Assembly: GCA_018697195.1 (NCBI GenBank)
Contig: CM031864.1
Coordinates: 18,962,249 to 19,026,248 of the forward strand
Length of the DNA stretch: 64,000 nt
Reading direction: 5' to 3'
From: Certhia americana
Lineage: Eukaryota; Chordata; Aves; Passeriformes; Certhiidae
The position numbers and the translations under genes were made by a program. This document shows, piece after piece, positions 28,111 to 44,865 of this stretch. The notes beneath the pieces were generated by a model. It ran no database searches, had not been told where the DNA came from, and saw only the letters and a list, made by a program, of their open reading frames with translations. Within the stretch, counting starts at the first letter, position 1. Each line of letters begins with the position of its first letter.

Positions 28111-28177
28111 ACAGAAGAGCAAGAACTAATACTGCCTGCAGGACTCAATGAATTATACTTAACCAGCATATTATTGT
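28111..28177 (+). repeat. 67-bp direct duplication, copy 1
   Basis: The segment from ACAGAAGAGCAAGAACTAAT to AACCAGCATATTATTGT recurs at 28992-29058 with a single difference (A versus G at the eleventh base). Flanks of the two copies are unrelated. It does not resemble any repeat family I know. Confidence 0.95.
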
Positions 28178-28991
28178 TTAGTTTATGAGGAGTTTTCTGA
28201 AGACTGAAGGAATAGAAAAAAGATAAGAGACATCTGACAACAGAGAAGACTACAAACCAATCCAAAGAGGTTGAACAACAAAACCGAATTATCATAAAGG
28301 ATAATGTTGGACCATGATCAGTGTGGGACCATGAACAGAAGTCCACAAAACACATCTCCTGACCCATGAAAAAGTGTGCTTAGGTCTACATCTGCAGGGG
28401 TTGAAAAAGGCAGTCAGCAGCATCCCTTCTCCCTGCACATCCCAGATTCCCTCCCAGCAAAACAATGCCCAGTGCAGCACATCCCTGCACACACAGAGAA
28501 ACAGCATCACCGTCACAACCAAGGAATCCTTGTTTCTCAAGAACTGAATTTCTTGCCTCTGTTGAGCTTTTCCCTCAGTTGAATTATCAAGGCTCCTCTT
28601 CGTATCTATTTGCTTGGGCAGCAGGCAATTTCCCTCCTCTCCCCAGTCATCCAGTTTTATGGAACTTACAGAGCCTTTGAAACAGTTTGGATCTCAGAAA
28701 CATGAGTGAAAGAGGTCATCTGGTCAAGACATGCCCCAAAGCAAGAGAGGGCAGTGGCAGACATAAGGACACTGAGACCAGCTAGGATTATACTCTGAAG
28801 AACCAGCCAAAATGGATGAAAGTGGCCAAAGCAAGAGAACAACAAATCCTGAAACTCCACTGCAAACACCAACAAGAACCTCACTCATGCTGGTTTATAC
28901 TGGATTTTGGGTGATAATGTCCACACTGCTGCTATAGTCCAGTGTAGCATCACTCTGCTGTACTTTGCATTAATTTGTTTCAATAACTGAT

Positions 28992-29058
28992 ACAGAAGAG
29001 CGAGAACTAATACTGCCTGCAGGACTCAATGAATTATACTTAACCAGCATATTATTGT
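28992..29058 (+). repeat. 67-bp direct duplication, copy 2
   Basis: Second copy of the 28111-28177 segment, 66 of 67 bases identical, offset 881 bp in the same orientation. Either a recent local copy event or an assembly artefact. Confidence 0.95.
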
Positions 29059-32000
29059 AGGCTGATAGTAGAATGTCACATGAACACAGATATAATCAAA
29101 TTCTGTTTGGGGCATCATTTATTTAAAATACTTCAAGCTCCTTGCTGGCAGAGCAACAGCGAATTAGCATGCTATGCTGTGCACTTCAATTAAAAAGCAG
29201 CCTCATCTTTCCCATTTCCAAGGTACAGCAGAGCAAATCTAATTGTGCCATGCAGTCAGCTCTCATCTTTGCAGAGTAACCAGGGCTTTGGGGTTTTTTT
29301 CTTTTTGTTTTTGACAGATTTGTCATCTTCTGAATGAGGCAATGTAGGCTTTTATGAAACTTGTCTCCTAATTGCAGGAAATAAACATCAGCACAGCCAG
29401 TAGCAGAGACTAGCAAGTACAACTGAAGTAAAATGAAAATAAAGGTAAGAAAAGAACCACAAAGCAAGTTCATTTTACATATGATCTGATAGTTAAACCA
29501 CCAGAATCTGGGTTATTAGTGCTCACAAGAGACATATACATTCCTTCTTCAATATAAACTAAAAAAAAAAAAATCAAATAATTCCCCAAAACTAGAGCTT
29601 AAATGCTGAGATAGGCAAAGATTTTTTTATATTTTGGAGGTTAGAAGGTATGACTAATTAATGAGAAATAGTTATATGTCAGAATTCTATTAACTTTTAC
29701 AATATTTGCTTATAGCACTAAGGCTGAGATCTTTGAATATAAGATTAGTTGCTTTTGACTTGAGACCTTGTTCATACTGATTATCTCACTCCACGTGAAC
29801 ACCCAAGTCCTTGTGCTTCTTTTTATCCAGTACTCATTTCCCATTCCTGGTACAAAGAATACAGTGCCTTTGGTTAGGAATTGAACTGGGTGAATCCACA
29901 GAAATGGTTGTCTGAATGGACTCCAGGAGAGCAGGTACTAGAAGTTCCCACTTGGAGTGGGATTAACACCACCACCAGTGGGGATGGCCACAGCTTTGCC
30001 TGCCTGAGCTCTAAAAACTCCAGAGATGGAGAATAAACAGCTCCACCAGACACAATTCCTGATCCCCAACACCTTGTTGGGGAATTCTTTTCCTAATGCA
30101 CAATTTGAAACATTCAGCCCCCAATTTGCCCCTTGCTGTATCATCTGACACAACAGAGAATCATCTTCCCCTCTTTGTAGCTACTCTTGCAGCATCTTTG
30201 TCACATCCTCTCAGGTAGTTGTAGGCTGCTCTTTCTTTCCCTCTGTTGTTTTTCACTGCATACTAGGCCAAGGAGACTCATTGATAATTTTGAAAAGTTT
30301 GGGTATCACTTGTCCTAATCAATCTTGTTCTAATATTTCCTGGGAGCTGAACATTACAGCTCTCAGACCTGGGGTTTCATCATAGCAGGAATGCAAAGTA
30401 ATCCCAGACTACCAACTCAGTTTAACTATTTATTCATTCTTGGCAGAGCAGCTGGAGAGACTTGTTGACCTTTAGACCAAAATCAAAACGACAAACAGTT
30501 AAATTTGTTGGTTTCACAAGACATTAATAATTCTGAATATTCAATGCCACTTTTTAGAAGGATGAGTAAGAAAAAAAATTAAAACATCTTTGCATGGTTT
30601 CCAGTGAAGTACAAGAAGTGCACCCCAAATACAACACCACAATTTAGATGTTGAAATGTGAGTGTTATCATTTCACATGCTTGATTTATTGTTTTCATAA
30701 TTTTATGCTAAGATTACTACAGGATTGAACTATTGTGGGAAACCAACACCGTAGTTTTTTAATAATCTGCTGTTTACCATGTTGTCTTTATATTTACTAT
30801 TAAATGTTTTGTACACATAGGTTATCTGATTCAAAGAAAATCTGTGCATTAGTGCTGGTAAACTTAATGACAAATTCTATTACAATTTTTAATTATATCC
30901 ACTGTTACACAGTCACAGATTGTTATGAAAGAACACAAACCTTAACTTTTTTATCATTTATCAGCATTAGCAAATATAATTGACATTTTATACAGAAGCA
31001 GCTTTAAGTAACTTATTGGCAGTAGTACAGATACCTCTTAATATTACCCTCTGGCTAGCTACGCTGTTTGGGCGCCAGAGTGTCTGCACTAATGACTTGG
31101 AATTAAAATCAAATAAAAGCTGAGAACTGTAATTCAGTATAAAACAAACAGCCATACTTAGTACCGATTTTTGTATATATAATTTGGATATACCAGGATC
31201 TTCTTTAATTTGCAGTTGATATAAAACAGTGAAAGTGTTTGAGACTAGACAACAAAAGAGGATAGAGAAAAACCAAATCTGATGTTTCCAGATTTCTACA
31301 CTTACCCTGTAGGCACACCATAGGAATTGGAATGAGAAGAAAAAATAGACAGTGTAATTAACCTTTCCTTTCCCTTTTTTTTTTTTAAACAACAACAAAA
31401 AGGCAGAACATATTAGACATTATAAATAGCAAAAATACACATTTTTCTGCCATTATTCTTCATCTCAGCAATTTCTGTAGTTTCCTGAGGATTTAATGTG
31501 CTTAGGCATGAAAGAGACCTAATCCTTGAAAAAAATTCCTATGAAGACATGGATTATGTTATCAAAAAGATTTAAGAAAACCTGCTTCACTGTACAACCA
31601 GGAAAGCTGCTCTGCCTCTCAAAGCCTTATGCTCTGACTTCCAGATATCGAGTGGTGGTTTTTTTTGAGCATATCTGAGCCCTGTCTTCCCCACACCACC
31701 TGTGGATGACCTATTTGACTTCAGCTCTGGTGAAATAAAAAAAACTAAAACAAACTAAAATAACAAAATACTATCTAGCACTTTTGTTTCTTCTGATGGG
31801 GCCTCCAGGGCCCACCGTACGTGGAAGCCCCTTTGAAGGGCTACTGATAAATCTTGTTGCACATATTACTACTTAATCCAGTTTATCCCCACCCTTTGCT
31901 TCAATAATCTACATTTAAAATTAGCATAACTTAATTTTAGCCAGCTCTGAGGAAGAACATCAGGATCTGGCTCTCTAAACACGGCTTGTTTTATTCATTT

Positions 32001-33778
32001 ATTCATCTAAAGAAGTTGATTCTTTTCTGAGCTCTCATTTTGATAAGACAGTTAAGAAAACACAGGAAAATGTTTAAGCAAGAGTATTATATATTTAAAC
32101 ATTCCAAAGAATATCCATATTGTATGGGGAAGACAGAAATTTTATTATTATAAAAACATATATGTATATGTAACATAATCTTTCGTTATGGATCTGATAT
32201 CCTCCATGGAGAGTCACAAATCCACACAACAGCCCTGAGTGCTCAGATTTTGCATTTGCTTCTCTGATTTCACAATAGCTGAAAGATATGTAAAAACTCA
32301 TGTAGCCAGACAGCTCCCTACTGACTACACATCTAAGCAACTTCACATGCATACATTACTCCAACCACTGAAAGCTGGAAAAAAACATAGAGCTAAAAAA
32401 AAATTAAAAAAAAACATGCTTGAAAGGAGCCTGTTTCAGTTTCCATGTGGAACCTCCAGGGCTCTCCCTGACCAGACTGCACCTTCCACAGTGTCCTGCA
32501 AACTACTGAGTTATGCTCTGCAGACTGAAGGGAGAGAATTTCTTCAAAATCCTATAAAGATGGCTAAAATAGCAATTTGTTGAATGCAATTCAGGGGAAA
32601 AAAATAGTAAATACTACTGTTTTGCTAGTGTTATCCTGGAGGGCTTTTATGATTCTCTCCCATTTTTAATCATAACTTCAGTAAACGACCACTGGCCATA
32701 AAAAGTATCCAGATTACTTTCATTAAAAATAATAATCTACAGCATGCACCAGATTGACATAATTTTGTTCACAGAAAACAATAAAATGCCCAGGGCACTG
32801 TGCCTGACAGTATTGCTAGAATAAAGCCATACTTGAAGTGTGTCCACTTGAAGTGTTGCACTGATTACAGTTCCTATGGCCTCCCTAGTTTTAGGAAGTG
32901 AATGGTTTAGTTATCCAACCACACCTCACTTAGAAGTTTTCTGTTTAACTGAGGAAGTGAGGATGAATTAAGATGCTTACTAGCCCTCTACAAAAGGGCC
33001 AAGTGAATAATAGTATGTCAGTTTTAGGGTATATAATCATGACTCCCACGCTTCTTTCTCCTCTTCTCCCTGTCCCCAAAACATATTAAGACAGGAAATC
33101 AAACAGGTTTCATAATTTGATAAATTTGACAGTCAAAGTCTAGAAAATCTCTCCTGGTAGACTGTGAACCAAGATTTTTCAGACACTTTCAATTTCGGCA
33201 TTTTTCAGAGCCAAAACAAATTTCAAACCATGACCAAAATACGCAAAAATCTTCAAAAGGCTATTAGTGCAAGAATTAGGGTTTGTTCATGTATATTTTC
33301 TTTTCATGGGAAAAACAACAAACATTCTCCTAACTGAAGACATGAGATGCACTGATAAACTCTGCAACAGATTTCTACATGGCAGAAACATCAGGTATGG
33401 ATAATTCCAATCTCAACCACATAAACCAACAAATCTATAGGTTACTGAACACAGGCTCCTGTAAGGGAAGGTGTTAATTGTACATGGTACTACCAGAATG
33501 TATGGACTCTTCTGTGACTCTGAAATATCGTGAGGTTTATATGCTAAAAATTGTGAAATGAAATGCCTGTGTATCTCATGTCCTTCAAAACCATTACTGA
33601 TATATGCAGTAATTACTAGCTCATGATTCAAAAGACATCTACAGGGCACTGAAATGGAAATCAACAAATTCTGTCTAAGTGCTTTTTTGAAATTATTTGT
33701 TTTCATCATATTCCTTGTCAAATACATAATGCATTTTTGTTCTCAGCAAAACTAAGCATTTTGTACATTCTCAGCTTC

Positions 33779-33795
33779 TTTTTTTTTTTTTTTTT
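33779..33795 (+). repeat. T17 homopolymer
   Basis: Seventeen T followed by CTCTCTC, 150 bp from exon 16 on the downstream (intron 16) side. Confidence 0.95.
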
Positions 33796-33937
33796 CTCTC
33801 TCATCACTTAATATTTAAACACATTCAAACTAAAAATCTCAAGCTGGTAATCTGCTGCTTGTGTCTTGCCCCCTGAGGTGCAACTATCAATGTGGCAGTG
33901 CAGGATTGCTGGAGAGACATTAAAGAGATTCTGGTTA

Positions 33938-36456
<2,519 letters not shown>

Positions 36457-36525
36457 CTCAGCCATTTTTGAAAGTTCAGTCCAGTCCTCCCTGTTATAGC
36501 TGCACATGATGCTGGCAATCAGAAC
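36457..36525 (-). CDS. DPYD: DPYD exon 15 (about residues 636-658)
   Basis: A short exon of 69 bp, 23 codons, phase 0 at both ends. It reads VLIASIMCSYNREDWTELSK and ends MAE. The human equivalent begins IVIASIMCSYN. It forms a beta strand and helix of the FMN barrel, just before the active-site loop encoded by exon 16. The acceptor is CTCTTTCCAG. The donor is GAG|GTAATG, which lacks the usual G at intron position +5, so it looks weaker than the other donors here. It lies 2.4 kb upstream of exon 16 and 22.2 kb downstream of exon 14 in transcript order. The match is too specific and correctly placed to be chance. Confidence 0.96.
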
Positions 36526-39500
36526 CTGGAAAGAGCACATATACATTATTGTAATACTGTACATTAGTGTGACTCTAGACATGCACTGTACAGCCTGCAT
36601 ATGGGAACTACCAGCTGTCTGCCAGGAGCTAGAGAGTGAAATACAGCTGCAGACTTCACTGGGGACAAGAAACAGTCAACAAACTCATCTATTATATCCC
36701 TGTTTTTTTAAAGGTCTACCCATGTGGATTCTCTTTGTCGTGTGATGCAGGGAGAACAAAGTCTGCCTTACACAAGAGCCAACCAGGAAACTGCCAGACA
36801 TACTTGTTCCTGAGGGCCGAGGAATGAAGTCACTATTTACCATTAATACAAATGACAGAAGCATTTTGACTGTTTAGAGGTAGATAAGTCATCAATATAT
36901 GAGTTTACACTCTAATGTGGCAGTGTATGAACACAATATTTCAGCTGACTTCAAGAATCCAGGATACATCAAATCCAGACCCTGGAATCTCTTACCATGC
37001 AACTTTAGAACAGTGACAGACAGCAAAAACTATTTTGTGGCCCCGAGGTAATTGGGAGGAGACTTTCAGAATGTGGGGGAAATCTGTAGGACTGGTAGAA
37101 TGACCCTGAGAACCTCCAGCTTTTGTTATCCCACAATGCATATTTTATTTCCTATTCACTGACTGGCCCCAGTTCTCCAGACCTTTCTGTGTAATTGCCT
37201 TTCCTTCCCATTACACTGACCACTCTTCAAGTCCAGGTTCTGCCTTTAGCTGCTGCTCCCTCAAATATTTCTTGAGGTTCATGTTTTTAGGTAAAATAAG
37301 CTCTAAAAGATGCTTCAGGGTGTGGAGGGGCACCTAGACACACAACTTACCAGATGCAAACAGTGCTATTTACTGTCAAATGAAAGTTAACTACTCCTAC
37401 GGCCAATGCCCAGTTCAGGTTCTTTATTTAAGACTAAAATAAAATCATGTGTTCTGGACCCAAAGATTGAAATTCTGAAGTTGAAACATTTGAGGTAAGA
37501 TCGGCAGAGAATTCAGCCCAGGAACTCCTTAGGACTTCTTAGAAGGATGATGTTTGGAAGAAAAAATGCAACAGAAAACTATACTGCAGCAGCGAAGAGG
37601 TTAAACCAGAAAAGATATCATAGAACTTACCAGAAGTCTACCAGCTCAAAGGAAACACTAGGAGAGGAGAACAGAGAAGCATCTGGCCCTGCTCTTGTTT
37701 ATTTGGCCTTCTTACGTGAAACTTTCACATGAAAGTTTGATTGACAGGTAATGTGACATTTAATTTCAATCTTTTTGTTTCCAAACAAGTTTTACTGTCT
37801 CATTAATATCTAGGGTGGGCTTAATCTGCCACCCCCTCATTTTAACACTTCTCTTGAACTTTCCCATAAGGCTGAGGGTTAATGACTCATTCATTTCAAA
37901 CAAATACAGAAAAGCATGGTGTAGAAAAATTGTTCAGCACACACAATTGCTGGGAACTGTAAACTCCCAAATTATCTCCATAAGAAGGAGGGGATATTTA
38001 GGATCTTCAGAAGGGAGGGAAACACACTTTGAAAAGTAAGGAAGGTATGGAGAAAATTGGACATGGTGAGGTTACATTTTATTAATTTAAAAGGAGAATA
38101 GCACAGACCATCATTGTTTCCATTGTTTTGCTCTGATGATTCTCTGCAATGAACCCACCTACCTGCAGACTGCCCACCCACCCTTCTGGCTGCTGTTTGC
38201 AGGATGGGAGGTTGGTAAGAAGGGAAGTGTTTGATGAAGTGCCTGCCTTGCCTGCAGGTGTCCATTTGTGCTCACCTCTGCATAAATATAGGACCAAACT
38301 CTTCACTAAGCACACACAATCATTACTGCCCATACTTTTATACCACTCTGAAAGAGAAAAAGAGTCTCTTTCCTATACCATGATTTTTTAAATTGGGAAA
38401 AATCTTATATAGCTGTATAGCCGTATAGGTCAAATGTTAATGAAACAAAATCTGCTCTGTGTCCTAATTGAATATTCAAGATAAATTGAGGGCTTTGGAA
38501 ATAAACAGAAATCTCTTTTAAAGAACTTTAATTTTGTGAAAAACCTGTCTAAGAAATTATATATGAAAGAAATTGAAAGCAACTGGAAGTTATCTAGTAT
38601 CTTGTCAAATTCATGCTTTTTATAAACTAACTAAAGCAAAAAAAAAACAACCCAGCAGCTCAGACACTGACAACATGATAAAGATTTTCACAGTTGCAGT
38701 CACAATCCAAAGTACATCAGAAATGTGAACAATTGAGGTTTAAAACAAACCAGATTTTTCAGTGGGAAAAGTTGTAAGACAACAAGGGCAGCTGACTAGA
38801 TTCATAAGTAGTTGAGTTAGGCTACATGAAGTGTTACTAATGAAATTTGAAAATTCTGCTGGGAGTGTACAAAAGAGGAGGAACATGATCTGTGATGTTT
38901 CAAAGAGCTGTTAATTAAAACAACATGTTTATTTAATACTGATTAATTTTAGGATACATATTTAAAATTAAGCTCATACTTTTTGACAGAAGCAGTGGTT
39001 TATGATAACAAAAATAGCTGAAAACAAAAATTACATTTTTGCCATGACTGTTCACAGGAAAGCCATGATCTCAGAGGGAATAATGAAAATTTTAAAATAG
39101 TAGGGATTTTATTGTTTTTTTCCCCCCCAGTGTTCTCTTTTAACTTGAAAATAAACTTATTTCTGAGGTGGAAGAATATCCCCCAGCACTCTATGCTAAC
39201 AAAACTGTCCTTTATCAAGTGACTGCTCTTGCCCAAAACACCTTTACAGTCTTTTCATTTGGAATCAATGTTCATGAAAAAGAAATAATCACCGTCACGT
39301 GTGAACATTTAGGAGAAGTAGCTGTGATGCCTGAGGTTTGGATCTACTCCTGAAATCACACATGGAAGTTTGTAAAGAAAACATAGACTATTATCTCCTA
39401 CTACTTAAAAGAGAAAGCAAGAACAAAGTAAGAGTTAGAAGTGATAAAAGGCAGAAGTTTCATTGGAAATTAGTAAATAAAAACTATATCACATTTCAGC

Positions 39501-40207
39501 TTCTTAGTCTCTTCTCACTCATATTTTCAGTGCCTTTATGTACCACATTACCAACCCTGCAAATTCAAGAGCCCCAAACAGTTGGTATCTCATGAAAGTC
39601 CAGTACATGGCCCATCCCGGGAGCATCTGTGGAGAGCACATCCTTCCTCTCGATTCCTGAAATTTTCAGTGGCAACCTGACATGAGCTTAATTACAGTGG
39701 TTTGAGCCACAAGTGTGAGGCTGCACCACGCTTCCCAGCTCACAAAAGTAGACTCCTGACAGATCTTACAATGAAGCTGCTGCTAAAGTGTAGTAAGTGG
39801 TAAATGAGGGTTGACTAAATTGCAGCTTTGTCACAGCTCAAGTGTGGGCCGCCTGCAAACTGTGCATGATTGAAGCACAGTGGGACCCCCGGCCCATTCC
39901 TTATTCCAGATCAAAATCATAGCTGGTATGTGCTGTTCCCTCTTCTCCTCCATCCAAACTGCAATTTTGCCTGCGGTGGGAGCGCAGCAGCCCCACGGAC
40001 TCTGCCCCTCCCTGACTGTCACTGTCACAGATGTCACCAGCCAAGGGCTTTCCGCCCTGCCACCACACAACCTGGCACACAATTTCTCCAAATGCCTATA
40101 AAGGGACAAATGCACGTTTGCAACACCAGACACTCTTCTGTGTTCAGCACTTTTCCTGATCATTCATGAAACAAAAAGGTCCACACTAAAACTTGTTTTT
40201 TGTTGGA

Positions 40208-40232
40208 GGGAAGGGAGGTGGAAGAGGGAGGG
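40208..40232 (+). repeat. Purine-rich tract with four G3 runs
   Basis: Four GGG runs (40208, 40213, 40226, 40230) in an all-purine context with one 10-base loop. It could form a non-canonical G-quadruplex on the template strand of DPYD; this is inference. Confidence 0.4.
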
Positions 40233-43200
40233 TATGTAATGTACCAGTTAGGACACCATTATAAGATGAATATACTGTAGCTAAAGCAGTAAAAAGCTAC
40301 ATTTCACACAATTCTGTGACTAATGCATTAGTAGTTGTTCTACTTAAAAGAACACTGACAAGGTACTTCTCATAATCCTTAAAATATTTTTCTCCCTGTT
40401 TATAATAATCCCCTGGAAGCTTAAACTGGAATCTATTTCCCTTGTGAATGTGTTTTTTTTTTTTTTTCTCATCCATTATCTCTATGTGGATGTCTCATAA
40501 ATGCAATAGAATGAAAAGAAATAATAAGGATAAGGTTTGCCACTGTGTATGTTTTCAAGTGATCTTTCTTTCCTAGCACATGGAATTCACTGCAAGAGGT
40601 TGCATACAAAAAGGAGGAAAAAAAACCCCAACTGGGTCTAGTTTGGGTCACATCTATTTAAAGCCAGAGAGCAGTAAAACTCTATGTTGACAATTACCAT
40701 TTGTCCTGTACTGCTCTGCAGGGAGTAAGGGAGTTTCAGTATACTGAAGCAGTCTGAAAAAAAAGTCTCAGTGCTCTGGATTTAAATGCAAACACTGTCA
40801 ATTCCTGCAAATTTAAGAAAAAAATCTCAACATTCAGAATGAAATCACAATTCTTTATCCTCATGACTCTGACAAACATATTTATTTTGGTCATCTCACA
40901 CTGGCCAGAACCTATAACTGTTCTGAACCTACTCTTCCAGGCTTGTGCATAATCTCCCTGCACTTCAGGAAATCCAGCTACCATAATTTCTGTTTGCTCT
41001 TCCCTGCCTGTCCCTTCTTATTGCTGCACCAGACTTGTGGGCAGTTCTGCATCATGTCCATTGATGCTCTGTTTAGACACTGCTTATGGTCACAATATGC
41101 ACCCCTCTCTGACTTCTCAAACACTGACAAAAATCCACAGTATTTTATAAGTGCACAGTCCTTGCAAAAATAGAAAGAGATTCTTAGCATCATCTTTAAA
41201 GACTGTTCCCCTGAAAGCTGCAAAATCAAGAGGAGCTTTCAAGAAGACTGAAGGACTGGGGGTTTTAACATCTATTTGTTTGGGAAGCAGAGATAAGGAA
41301 CAGGATAACTGATGTGTAAAGTGGGGGTGCAGAGATTGAAGACTTTATTATGAGCCAGATTGCAATACCCATAGAATTACTGTTGATCAAGCTAAACTTC
41401 AAAAGGTATTTGTGTTTTGGTCAGATGGAAGGGCCTCAAACTTCCTTTCAATACACATTTTTTCCTCTAAAACAACATGGTATAGCCTTGCCAAATGACA
41501 TGCGTAATCCGAACAAACTCAAACATTTTAAATCAAAATTCCTCAGGATGCATTTAGCAAGAAGGAGCTTGGCAGTGATGATACAATCTTTCTAGAGCAA
41601 TGGCAAAAATAGGATGGTCAGTTCACCACTCACCAGAGGAAAAGGCACCTATATCTACACAAACATGCAAGGAGAGGAGAACTTCTTGGCATCTGCATCA
41701 CTGTTTGACAGCATAAAGCCCCCCATCTGCCAGAATGAGGGGTACCTACACTCAGTTCTGACTCACACTATCTCTCACCCACACATCATAACAAGCTGAC
41801 ACACTCAGAATCTTTCCAGAAGGTCCTGCCCAAGTGCAGCTACAACAGCACATGGTCCACCAGGTACCTGGTGAGAAGTCCACAAAGGACGGTTTATAGG
41901 GCGTTCCCTTGCTATTCCAAATACACAATAAATAATCTTGTAAATATCTACATGGAAAACACACCTGCTGCAGATGGACTTCTAGTAGTTCTTCACACAT
42001 GGAAATCAAACACATGGGCCATAGGCCAGACTGCCCTCAAACAGCTCTTAAGATGCAGTCTCAACAGCAAAGAGCTAGCACTAAGGGAATAACAACAGCA
42101 ACACGGGACTTCTGGGGTGTTCCACTAGAGATGTTCCACTTCTCGAGACTCACACCAATAGCCTTCCTCTCTAACCCTGCCTCTTACACAGCATCAGATT
42201 CAGGATGAGTCCCAGCTGTGCCACATTGAGCCAGCAGAAAAGTTCTTGGAGGCTTTGTATTATTCAGTGCCACCAGCGGCCACCCTCTGCTTTTCAGAAT
42301 GGTCACTGGCTGATGAAATGAACCCCCTTAAAAAAACATAGCCAGAATTACCAATGTACAGAACAATTTTAACACCCACTGTACAAGACAAGAGTACAAG
42401 CACAGCAAACATTCTGTACTGCACAAATACACTCAAATGTGCAGTATTGAAAAACAACGGGAGCACAAACATTTGCTGCTATAAAAATAACCCTCTGGAA
42501 ACCAGCCTGATTTTGATGCCTTGTACACTCAGCCTGGTTTCTCTTTTTCTGTACATTCTTGTAAATTTTGATTTGTTGCAGAACTGAAATAAAAATAAGC
42601 TTCTTATTAAAAACTACCTAGAACATCAAATCCCATGCAATAAGAAAGTTAACAATTGTAAAACCTGTCATGTCTCTGAGAAGCAGAGGAATTATCTTGT
42701 TATCAATTTAATAATGGAACTCTGAAGTAAATGATGCCATCCACTGACACCAGTAACACTGCCTCTCCTGGGAAATTCATGTTGGTAGGAACTGTCAATC
42801 TAGATGGATATGGACATATGAAACATTGTACCTTCAGTCCATAAATCTATTCTTCCTGCACTGCCTTAATAAAAAGATTCTGCATGATGATAAAGACAAG
42901 CAATGCAGAATGTCTTGACACTGCTGACCTGCAATTCTGCTTCTCTTCTCTCTCCTTTTTTTTCAGGGAATTTACTATACAGTAAATAATTTAACAGTTT
43001 CTAACCATCCACTGTTTTCCTCCTTCACTTGCACTTAAAATACATATATTTGAGTATATTAAAACGAAACAAGTAGGGGATATTAGCATGTTTATTATTC
43101 AGCTGTAGCAAACCTTCTCAATAAAGCACTTTCTGCACCTTGTTACTTTATAGTGAGATCTCCCATTTGTTGTATAAAGGAAGGGGAAGATAAGATAGAG

Positions 43201-44759
43201 CAGAGAAACACAAATGGAGGTCAAACATTATCAGCACACAACTAAGTCTAGACTAATGTTGATCAAAGTTTGAAAATGCTATGATTTGCTCTATGCATTA
43301 CATAAGAAGAGTCAGAATGAGCAGAAAACACCAAAGATTCTAATCCCAGGCTAAATGGAGATGCTTATTTTTAAAGGCAGTTATTTTCATATGATGACTC
43401 TGCTTCTATCAATGAGATCCACCTATTTAATGAGATTATTTGATGGATTTCACTGAGTACACTGGGCTACAACTTCAAAATCAGGCCTGGAGTTGTTAGG
43501 TTCAAACACCCTCAGACAAACAAACCTCAAAAGTTATGAACAAAATTTTTTCTTTGTAAAATAATACAATGTTGTGTCTTTTATGGGAGCAGAAAGCTGA
43601 ACAGGTTGCACTTCAGAACTTTCTCCATCTGTAGAAAAACAAGATAACTCCTTGGTTCTCTAAGTGCCTCTCTACCACTTCTGCCCCATATCAGCACTAC
43701 CAGGGCAGCAGTGGAGCTACCATGCCCTTGGCCCTGTTTACACAGAAATGTAAAGGCACAGACATAGAAAGCATGCATAAATGAAAAGTTGACCTAATGG
43801 GAGTCTTGCTAATTCACAGTGCAACTGAAAAAAAAGTGAATGGCAAGAGAAAAAAAGATCTCATGCATCTCGCATGACTCAGAGTACTCTAATTAAGATG
43901 TGGTAACTTCTGAACAGTGAAAAGGGAACCATGGAATAGGAGTTCCCCGAAACATAAGTTGAGAATGATAAGAGAATATAGGGGAAATGAAATGAAAGAG
44001 AATATAGCACCTGTACAGAGCACTTCAGGGAAACTCAAATATTTAACATGACTAGAAGAAGTATGTCCATTTTATGACAGACTGTTGAAAATTTCAGTAC
44101 TTCAGGTAAACCCTTCAAATTACATTGAAAATTACTTATGTGGCTAAAAACTTCCCTGGAAATTTGATAGAATCTCTGGGATTTTATTTTTCATAGGAAA
44201 CCTACCCTACTTCAACCTTTAGTCTCTTTAGTAATGAGTGAAAACAAATACATGAGTGCATGGAAATAAAAGCTGAATCCATGAGAAGAGTGAAGACAGA
44301 CACTAATTTCTGGCAGTACTTCTTTCTAACAATGTCTGCAAGCCCTCGTGGAATCGGCATGCCCCTGCTGTATTTCTGTGCCTTCCACACTGATTTAATA
44401 TATAGAGAAAGCAGAGGAGGCCAATACATTATTGGAGAAGCTAACAGAAAAAGGATATATCTAATTCTATGATATTTCAGACACATGCTATGACCTGTAG
44501 CTAAAGCTTTTCACCAGGGTGCTGACACATTATTGATTCGCAAGACCACATAAGGAAAACAAGGCTGCCAAAAGGCTACACAAATTTGTGAATTTTTTTC
44601 CTGCACCTTTAGAAATTTTTCTCTTATCAAATTCTCTGCCCGGATACACACAGTCCTATTAACCACAGTTCTCTGAGCACCTCGCTAATTGTTGCTCTTT
44701 ATTCTCACAATAACACAGGCAACTCTCTGCAGGGTGCCCCTGTGAGAGGGGAAGCCAAC

Positions 44760-44865
44760 TGGAGACAAAGATGTTCAAGGCATGTAGGCTGTTCCCACAG
44801 GAGGGAATGAGCAGCTGTTGACTGAAAGGAACCCTAAGATCCCTTCCAGACCGTGGCTGTTTCTA
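44760..44865 (+). mobile_element. Possible degenerate CR1 3' fragment
   Basis: The stretch near 44820-44860 reads like a decayed CR1 tail: GAACCCTAAGATCCCTTCCA, then GACCGTGGCTGTTTCTA, resembling the usual end with a run of GGTCCCTTCCA before a TTCTATG octamer. The upstream GTTCAAGGCAT at about 44773 also fits. The match is short and diverged, so chance or another repeat family is possible. Confidence 0.4.

Noticed and set aside
30988..31398. 136-codon minus-strand open frame in DPYD sense orientation
   Set aside because: AT-rich, no domain, no flanking splice pair, and exons 16 and 17 are already adjacent without it.
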